In this document: piece by piece, positions 58,346-64,000 of the stretch
How positions within the stretch are numbered: position 1 is the first letter of the stretch
How the letters are laid out: each line of letters starts with the position of its first letter
From: Veillonella denticariosi JCM 15641
GTDB lineage: Bacteria; Bacillota; Negativicutes; Veillonellales; Veillonellaceae
Reading direction: 5' to 3'
NCBI RefSeq assembly: GCF_002959855.1
Contig: NZ_PPDB01000007.1
Coordinates: forward strand, 434,001 to 498,000
DNA length: 64,000 bases
Translations under genes and position numbers: made by a program
Notes under the pieces: generated by a model
What the model saw: the letters and a program-made list of their open reading frames with translations, nothing else
Database searches by the model: none
What the model was told of the DNA's origin: nothing

Positions 58346-59356
58346 TTATAAGCCTTTACTTGCCACGAATGCAGCCATATCGATAAGACGTTCAGAGTAG
58401 CCCCATTCATTATCATACCAGGAAACAATTTTCACCAAATTACCGTCCATAACCATCGTCAAATCAGCATCAACGATGGAACTGCGTGGATCAGAGCCGA
58501 AATCACAGGATACCAATGGCACATCGGATACGCCAAGGATCCCCTTTAATTCTCCGGCAGCAGCCTTACGGAATGCTTCGTTGATTTCTTCTTTAGTAGC
58601 CGGTTTTTCAAGTTCGCACACGAGATCAGTGGCGGATACATCCGGAGTCGGTACACGCAATGCGAAACCGTCAAGTTTGCCTTTCAATTGAGGCAATACC
58701 TTAGCCACAGCCTTTGCCGCACCGGTTGTAGTAGGGATGATAGACATGGCCGCCGCACGGGCACGACGAGGATCTTTATGACGCGCATCAAGAATTTTCT
58801 GATCGTTAGTATAGGAATGAATTGTTGTCATCATTCCGCGTTTAATACCGAATTCATCGCACAATACTTTAGCAAATGGAGCCAAGCAGTTTGTTGTGCA
58901 AGATGCGTTAGAGATAATATGATGTTTTGCAGGATCATACATATCCTGGTTAACGCCCATAACCATCGTTAAGTCTTCGTTTTTACCAGGTGCGGAAATC
59001 AACACTTTTTTAACAGTCGGTTGATTCAAATGAACCTTTGCTTCCTCAGCATCACGGTATTTACCGGTACATTCCATAACGATTTCTACGCCTTCTTCAG
59101 ACCAAGGCAATTTGGAAGCATCACGGTCGTGGAATACACGAATTTTCTTACCATCAACATAGATGTTATCATCATCAAATGTTACTTCATTAGGAATTGT
59201 GCCATGTACGGAATCGTATTTTAACAATAATGCGGTACCTTCATTGTCCCCGGTTGCATTAATAGCCACTACTTCCACATCAGGATTGTTAATCGCTGCA
59301 CGTACTACACATTTACCGATACGACCAAAACCGTTAATACCAACTTTTACTGCCAT
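58346..59356 (-). CDS. gapA: Glyceraldehyde-3-phosphate dehydrogenase
   Basis: A 336-residue NAD-type GAPDH. The Rossmann motif GINGFGRIGK, catalytic Cys in SNASCTTNCLAP (about residue 154) and the S-loop region PTPDVSATDLV are typical. Residue 34-36 region (AINATGD) lacks an Asp directly following the second strand, so use of NADP as well as NAD cannot be excluded. It is the only gap gene in the window and the first enzyme gene after the regulator cggR, 72 bases downstream of it, as in Bacillus. Confidence 0.98.
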   Translation of the reverse strand: MAVKVGINGFGRIGKCVVRAAINNPDVEVVAINATGDNEGTALLLKYDSVHGTIPNEVTFDDDNIYVDGKKIRVFHDRDASKLPWSEEGVEIVMECTGKYRDAEEAKVHLNQPTVKKVLISAPGKNEDLTMVMGVNQDMYDPAKHHIISNASCTTNCLAPFAKVLCDEFGIKRGMMTTIHSYTNDQKILDARHKDPRRARAAAMSIIPTTTGAAKAVAKVLPQLKGKLDGFALRVPTPDVSATDLVCELEKPATKEEINEAFRKAAAGELKGILGVSDVPLVSCDFGSDPRSSIVDADLTMVMDGNLVKIVSWYDNEWGYSERLIDMAAFVASKGL

Positions 59357-59428
59357 CGTTAGATCCTCCTAAACAAAAATATAAAAATTTATAGTCTAAA
59401 TACCTTAAATTATATATATTACAATTTC

Positions 59429-60454
59429 CTATAAAGCAGGAATCTGTAATAATTGACGCATACCTTCAGCGGCCTGTTCATCGATAATCAGAATGCCTTT
59501 TTTACAAGCCCTCATAACTCCGATAATAGCGCCGGCTTTATCTTCGCCTCCCGCTACAGCGATGACATTAGGCACCTCTGCAACATCCGGCAAAGACAAA
59601 CCGATATTATTTGTTGAATAAATTAAATTGCCTTCAATATCACAGTATTGACCTAAAGCCTCACCTACCGCATGATTTTCTACTAATATTTGACGAATAT
59701 CATCCCCGATATGACGCTGATCCGCCATGCGCATGGCCGTACCGATACCAAACAGCAACACATCAGTCCTATTGATGAGATCCCCAATCTCCTTAATTTG
59801 CGGTTCACAGGTCATGAGCATATGTAATGAATCCTGTGAAAGTCCATCTGGTAAATGAAGCATCTTATAGGTTCCGCGAAGACGTTCAGCAAGTACCGAA
59901 GCGATTACATTTGCTTGGTATTCTACAACCTCGCCGACACCGCCTCGAGCCGGCACTACCGTAGGCTCCAACGGTAAAAGAGGCATCTCCTCCGCTAATG
60001 CCGCCATGGTACTACCACCGCTGATAGCGACAACAGCATTTGGCTTTAACAGCTTCTGTAATAATTTTGAAGCTGTATAACCCAACTTTTTCACCATTAA
60101 TGTCCCATCTGTAGGTGTAATGATGACTCGATTAATATGAAGCGCCTCAGTCAATCGATGTTCCAATTCACCGATACGATCCAATTCATTCAAAAAATTT
60201 CGTAACTTAGGAACAATTGCTTGCCCCTCGTCAGTGAGATAAATCCCAGGTTTATAAATATCCACCAAACCATTGGTGCGCATCAGTTCAATATGACTTC
60301 GTACGGTACGCTCCGGCAAATCAGTGACCGCCGCCAATGTTCTTCGCCCGATAGGTTCTTCATAAACAAGATGATTTAATATTTTGTATCGTTCCTTTAA
60401 GACACTTACAATTTCAGGAACAATACGTTCACACACCATTAGAAACTCGTTCAT
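59429..60454 (-). CDS. cggR: Central glycolytic genes regulator CggR (SorC family)
   Basis: A 341-residue repressor. An N-terminal winged helix-turn-helix (about 20-75, GRRTLAAVTDLPERTVRSHIE) precedes a sugar-phosphate-binding SorC domain (about 90-340, with AISGGSTMAAL and FGIGTAMRMADQRH). In Bacillus, fructose-1,6-bisphosphate binding to this domain weakens operator binding. Start ATG 60454 has GGAGGAG upstream. It is the first gene of the operon it should control, and a two-half-site operator lies 33 bases before it. Confidence 0.96.
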   Translation of the reverse strand: MNEFLMVCERIVPEIVSVLKERYKILNHLVYEEPIGRRTLAAVTDLPERTVRSHIELMRTNGLVDIYKPGIYLTDEGQAIVPKLRNFLNELDRIGELEHRLTEALHINRVIITPTDGTLMVKKLGYTASKLLQKLLKPNAVVAISGGSTMAALAEEMPLLPLEPTVVPARGGVGEVVEYQANVIASVLAERLRGTYKMLHLPDGLSQDSLHMLMTCEPQIKEIGDLINRTDVLLFGIGTAMRMADQRHIGDDIRQILVENHAVGEALGQYCDIEGNLIYSTNNIGLSLPDVAEVPNVIAVAGGEDKAGAIIGVMRACKKGILIIDEQAAEGMRQLLQIPAL

Positions 60455-60486
60455 CGGGCTCCTCCTTTACCCTTTGGCAACCGTTT

Positions 60487-60522
60487 GAATTATTTCGTCC
60501 CATGTGAACAAAATTTGTCCCA
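60487..60522 (-). promoter_or_regulatory. CggR operator
   Basis: On the minus strand: TGGGAC-N6-TGTT-N4-TGGGAC-N6-ATTC. This matches the spacing of the Bacillus subtilis CggR site (CGGGAC-N6-TGTC-N4-CGGGAC-N6-TGTC) with one base change in each GGGAC half and small changes in the TGTC boxes. It lies downstream of the promoter, so bound repressor would act as a roadblock. Confidence 0.88.
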
Positions 60523-60552
60523 CTCAAAATAAAAAAACACTTTTACATTTGT

Positions 60553-60581
60553 ATTGTATACCCTATGTAGATTTTATTCAA
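60553..60581 (-). promoter_or_regulatory. Promoter of the cggR operon
   Basis: Minus strand TTGAAT (60581-60576), 17-base spacer, TACAAT (60558-60553); transcription would start about 25 bases before the CggR operator. Confidence 0.82.
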
Positions 60582-60595
60582 GTAAAAAATAAAAA

Positions 60596-60625
60596 ACGAA
60601 AAACGCTCCGAAGAGCGTTTTTTAC
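60596..60625 (-). terminator. Terminator after the zinc-ribbon gene
   Basis: AAAACGCTC-TTCG-GAGCGTTTT on the minus strand followed by TCGTTTTTT; near-symmetrical, so it may work in both directions. Confidence 0.88.
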
Positions 60626-60633
60626 TTGAATAA

Positions 60634-61095
60634 TTATTTTTTTAAATGATTAGGATACTCTTCAAAAGACTTTAATTCCATAGGGTTTAGTTGATAATCC
60701 CCATTTACCTTATTAATATCTTCAATAATAATGTCTGCTTTAAATTCAGATAAATCCGACTGACAATAGCGGCACTTAATAGCTTCCTTACGAATAAACT
60801 CACCGCAATATGGACATTTCTTGAGATTATTATCTTTAACCATAACACTATCATTATCATTAAGTGAAATAGCATGAATTAACGCAACTATCCATAGTAA
60901 ATTACTATATATCAACCATAAAAAAAAGGAACGTCCTTTTTTATTCGCAATAATTGCTGGTATTAAAAATAAACCAGCAATCACAGGAATCATTGACATA
61001 GGTTTTGTCCATATTGGATGATAAACAAAATCCATGTACCCATCAACAACAATACAAGAAATAATAAACCCCAATATACATTTTATAATGATCAT
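60634..61095 (-). CDS. Membrane protein with C-terminal zinc ribbon, unknown function
   Basis: A 153-residue protein. Two or three hydrophobic helices (about 2-20, 32-52 and 56-78) are followed by a zinc ribbon CPYCGEFIRKEAIKCRYC (about 94-111) and an acidic C-terminal tail. Zinc-ribbon plus membrane-helix proteins of this type are widespread and uncharacterised. It is co-oriented with upp, 26 bases after it, so it may be co-transcribed. Its base composition is more AT-rich than that of its neighbours, hinting at recent acquisition or weak constraint. Confidence 0.75.
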   Translation of the reverse strand: MIIIKCILGFIISCIVVDGYMDFVYHPIWTKPMSMIPVIAGLFLIPAIIANKKGRSFFLWLIYSNLLWIVALIHAISLNDNDSVMVKDNNLKKCPYCGEFIRKEAIKCRYCQSDLSEFKADIIIEDINKVNGDYQLNPMELKSFEEYPNHLKK

Positions 61096-61121
61096 CTTAA
61101 TATCCCCCTACAAAATTCCCC

Positions 61122-61937
<816 letters not shown>

Positions 61938-61971
61938 AATAAAAGAGGATATGCCTAAGCACATCCCCTTT
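61938..61971 (-). terminator. Terminator after glyA
   Basis: Minus strand AAAGGGGATGTGC pairs with GCATATCCTCTTT (with G-U pairs), four-base loop, then TTATTATG. Confidence 0.75.
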
Positions 61972-62031
61972 AAAAATATTCATATGAATTATATCTTAAT
62001 TGCAATTTATACAAATTTATATAACGAAAGA

Positions 62032-63264
62032 TTAGTATAACGGATATTCCTCACAAAGTGCAGCAACACGTTTACTTGCCTCTTCGTGAACAGCTTTATC
62101 TTCAGGATTTTTAAGTACTGTTGCAATAATATCAGCGATTTCTTCCATGTCTTTCACTTGCAGGCCACGAGTTGTAAGCGCCGGTGTACCTAAACGAATA
62201 CCGCTTGTTACAAATGGACTGGCCGGATCAAATGGAATAGTATTTTTATTACATGTAATCCCTACTTCATCAAGCAAATGTTCCGCTTCTTTACCCGTAA
62301 GACCTGTATTACGGACATCAACGAGCATCACATGTGTATCTGTACCGCCGGATACAATAGTTAATCCTTTTTCTTGTAATGCCGCAGCCAACGCCTTCGC
62401 ATTATCGATGACCTGTTGTGCATATACCTTGAACTCAGGTTGTAAAGCTTCACCAAGAGCAACGGCTTTTGCAGCGATTACATGCATTAAAGGACCACCT
62501 TGAATACCGGGGAAAATTGCTTTATCAATTGCTTTTGCGTATTTTTCTTTACAAAGAATCATCCCGCCACGAGGGCCGCGTAATGTTTTATGAGTTGTTG
62601 TCGTTACAATATCAGCATACTCTACAGGATTCGGATGTAAACCGGCTGCAACAAGACCTGCGAAATGAGCCATATCCACCATGAAAATCGCATCTACTTC
62701 ATGTGCCACATCAGCCATTTTTTTGAAATCGATTTGACGGCTGTAAGCACTACCACCGGCAATAATCAATTTAGGTTTTGCTTCCAGGACAATCTTGCGG
62801 AACTCATCATAATCGATTTGTTGCGTTTCTGCATCTACACCATAAGGAACTACATTGAAATATGTACCAGACACATTAACCGGAGAACCGTGAGTTAAAT
62901 GCCCCCCATGGGACAAATTCATACCCACAATAGTATCTCCCGGTTGTAATAGTGCAAAATACACACCGAAATTAGCTTGAGAACCGGAATGAGGCTGTAC
63001 ATTAGCATGCTCCGCACCGAAAAGACGTTTTGCCCGTTCGATTGCCAAGGTTTCGATAACATCGACATTTTCACAACCGCCATAGTAACGTTTACCGGGA
63101 TAGCCTTCCGCATACTTATTTGTCAATACACTACCTTGAGCTTCCATTACCGCCTGAGAAACGAAGTTTTCAGAGGCAATCATTTCCAATTTGTCACGTT
63201 GACGTGCCAACTCCTGATTGATAACAGCTTGAATATTAGGGTCTTGTTTTTCTAAGAAACTCAT
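62032..63264 (-). CDS. glyA: Serine hydroxymethyltransferase
   Basis: A 410-residue PLP enzyme interconverting serine and glycine with tetrahydrofolate. The PLP-lysine motif [15 protein letters not shown] (about 220-234), the N-terminal [37 protein letters not shown] and the THVMLVD region are intact. The start is ATG 63264 (MSFLEKQDP), with GGAGG six bases before it. It supplies one-carbon units for purines and thymidylate. It lies 45 bases after rpiB. Confidence 0.98.
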   Translation of the reverse strand: MSFLEKQDPNIQAVINQELARQRDKLEMIASENFVSQAVMEAQGSVLTNKYAEGYPGKRYYGGCENVDVIETLAIERAKRLFGAEHANVQPHSGSQANFGVYFALLQPGDTIVGMNLSHGGHLTHGSPVNVSGTYFNVVPYGVDAETQQIDYDEFRKIVLEAKPKLIIAGGSAYSRQIDFKKMADVAHEVDAIFMVDMAHFAGLVAAGLHPNPVEYADIVTTTTHKTLRGPRGGMILCKEKYAKAIDKAIFPGIQGGPLMHVIAAKAVALGEALQPEFKVYAQQVIDNAKALAAALQEKGLTIVSGGTDTHVMLVDVRNTGLTGKEAEHLLDEVGITCNKNTIPFDPASPFVTSGIRLGTPALTTRGLQVKDMEEIADIIATVLKNPEDKAVHEEASKRVAALCEEYPLY

Positions 63265-63309
63265 AAGTATCCTCCTCATGTAAATATATGCGTATAAGGT
63301 AACGATGTA

Positions 63310-63747
63310 TTACTTCTCTAAGGCTTTAATCTTTTCCACACGGCGTTCATGACGGCCACCTTCAAAATCCGTTGCCATCCAAATAATAACGATGTCCTTT
63401 GCAAGGCCGGGACCGATAACGCGTTCCCCCATAGTCAGAATATTCGCATCATTATGGGCACGACTATATTTTGCGGAAAATGAATCATGACAAAGAGCTG
63501 CACGTACACCCTTTATCTTATTAGCCGCGATGCCAATACCGATGCCAGTACCGCAGATCAGAATGCCCCGGTCCATTTCACCGGATACGACGGCGTTAGC
63601 TACTGGTACGGCAATATCGGGATAATCACAAGATTCCGATGTATATGTACCGAAATCTTTCACGTCATGACCTAAATCAGATAATAATTCTTTAATCTCT
63701 TCTTTTAAATGTAATCCACCGTGATCACAGCCGACAGCAACTTTCAT
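63310..63747 (-). CDS. rpiB: Ribose-5-phosphate isomerase B
   Basis: A 145-residue RpiB/LacAB-family isomerase interconverting ribulose- and ribose-5-phosphate. CDHGGLHLKEEI at the N-terminus, the catalytic Cys in LICGTGIGIGIAANKIKG and the HNDANILTMGERV helix are diagnostic. The order LMW phosphatase-rpiB-glyA-upp is common in Firmicutes. It starts 11 bases after the phosphatase gene. Confidence 0.97.
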   Translation of the reverse strand: MKVAVGCDHGGLHLKEEIKELLSDLGHDVKDFGTYTSESCDYPDIAVPVANAVVSGEMDRGILICGTGIGIGIAANKIKGVRAALCHDSFSAKYSRAHNDANILTMGERVIGPGLAKDIVIIWMATDFEGGRHERRVEKIKALEK

Positions 63748-63758
63748 ATTTTCATCTC

Positions 63759-64000
63759 CTATGCTTTCTGAGGCACCGTTTTAAGGCCTTCCTTCACCAA
63801 GTGATAAATTTGTTCCGCACATTGATTATACGTGGTTTGATCAGCTCCATAAGGATCTGATACGTCACCGTCCTGACCGCCCCACTCGGAAATGGTTTTA
63901 ATCTTTTTTTCCTCAAAAGGAAATTGACGAAGCAAAACGGATTTATGATCCTGTGTCATGCCGATAATAAGATCCGCCGCATTCACGAGTTCCATCGTCA
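63759..64000 (-). CDS. Low-molecular-weight protein-tyrosine phosphatase, C-terminal part
   Basis: About 80 C-terminal residues are visible and the gene runs off the right edge. AADLIIGMTQDHKSVL and the general-acid motif SDPYGADQTTYNQCAEQI match LMW phosphatases such as YwlE (arginine phosphatase in Bacillus) or Wzb. The N-terminal CxxxxxCRS catalytic loop is outside the window, so the choice between tyrosine and arginine phosphatase cannot be made. The rpiB linkage favours the YwlE-like group. Confidence 0.9.
   Translation of the reverse strand, partial: TMELVNAADLIIGMTQDHKSVLLRQFPFEEKKIKTISEWGGQDGDVSDPYGADQTTYNQCAEQIYHLVKEGLKTVPQKA

Overview
The window looks like a chromosomal core segment of a low-to-moderate GC Negativicutes bacterium (diderm Firmicutes). 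Veillonella or a close relative is the best guess. The grounds are Firmicute-type gene content and control (groES-groEL behind CIRCE, CggR-controlled glycolytic operon, MutS2, zinc-type L28, the PEP synthase regulator next to a CcpN-like protein) combined with diderm-type features (AMIN-domain amidase, MacA/MacB/LolD-like export set, PilM/N/O-like pilus proteins, phosphatidylserine synthase plus decarboxylase). The genus is an inference from protein style, not a database match. Almost everything is on the minus strand; rpmB and a class A PBP are the plus-strand exceptions. No insertion sequence, prophage block, CRISPR array or rRNA operon was seen, and no gene-free stretch exceeds about 300 bases.

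Layout: 1-1.2 kb carries the start of groEL and groES with a perfect CIRCE. At 1.26-6.9 kb a tight operon (thiL-tsaE-tsaB-rimI-tsaD) makes t6A and ends with a PdtaS/PdtaR-like cytosolic kinase and ANTAR RNA-binding regulator. At 7-11.8 kb lie cell-envelope genes (AMIN amidase, GerMN lipoprotein), a ComEC-like MBL lipoprotein, NAD(P)HX repair and acpS. An orphan protein of unknown function and a tRNA-Leu(CAA) with a perfect consensus promoter follow. At 13.1-18.7 kb a guaB-wecG-psd-pssA-GT2-surE operon links purine and phospholipid/glycan synthesis. Then come a 4-OT tautomerase, recG, rpmB, dgt, and a gluconeogenic control module (ppsA, its DUF299 regulator, a CcpN-like CBS protein).

At 26.6-40.1 kb are a CoA-type Nudix hydrolase, tyrS, PBP1A, mutS2, a double-length U32 protein, pheST and a thioesterase. 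At 40.3-43.4 kb is a MacA/LolD/MacB-type exporter. At 43.4-45 kb pfkA overlaps a shikimate-kinase-like gene that lacks key substrate residues. At 45.2-53.2 kb an 11-gene type IV pilus/competence operon mixes comG-like order (pilB, pilC, pilin, GspH, minor pilins) with pilT, pilD and pilMNO-like genes, several of them unusual. At 53.4-60.6 kb the complete lower-glycolysis operon cggR-gapA-pgk-tpiA-gpmI-eno sits behind a well-placed promoter and a two-half-site CggR operator. The window ends with a zinc-ribbon membrane protein, upp, glyA, rpiB and a partial low-molecular-weight phosphatase.

Taken together, PEP synthase with its kinase/phosphatase regulator and the CggR operon control carbon flow in both directions between pyruvate/PEP and triose phosphates, as expected of a lactate-using gluconeogenic anaerobe. 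The most interesting parts are the pilus operon (42-residue pilin leader, minor pilins without Glu5, minimal PilB, methylase-less peptidase), the PdtaS/PdtaR-like pair with a CPxC motif, the altered PfkA and AroK-like proteins encoded as an overlapping pair, and the orphan at 12.1-12.9 kb.
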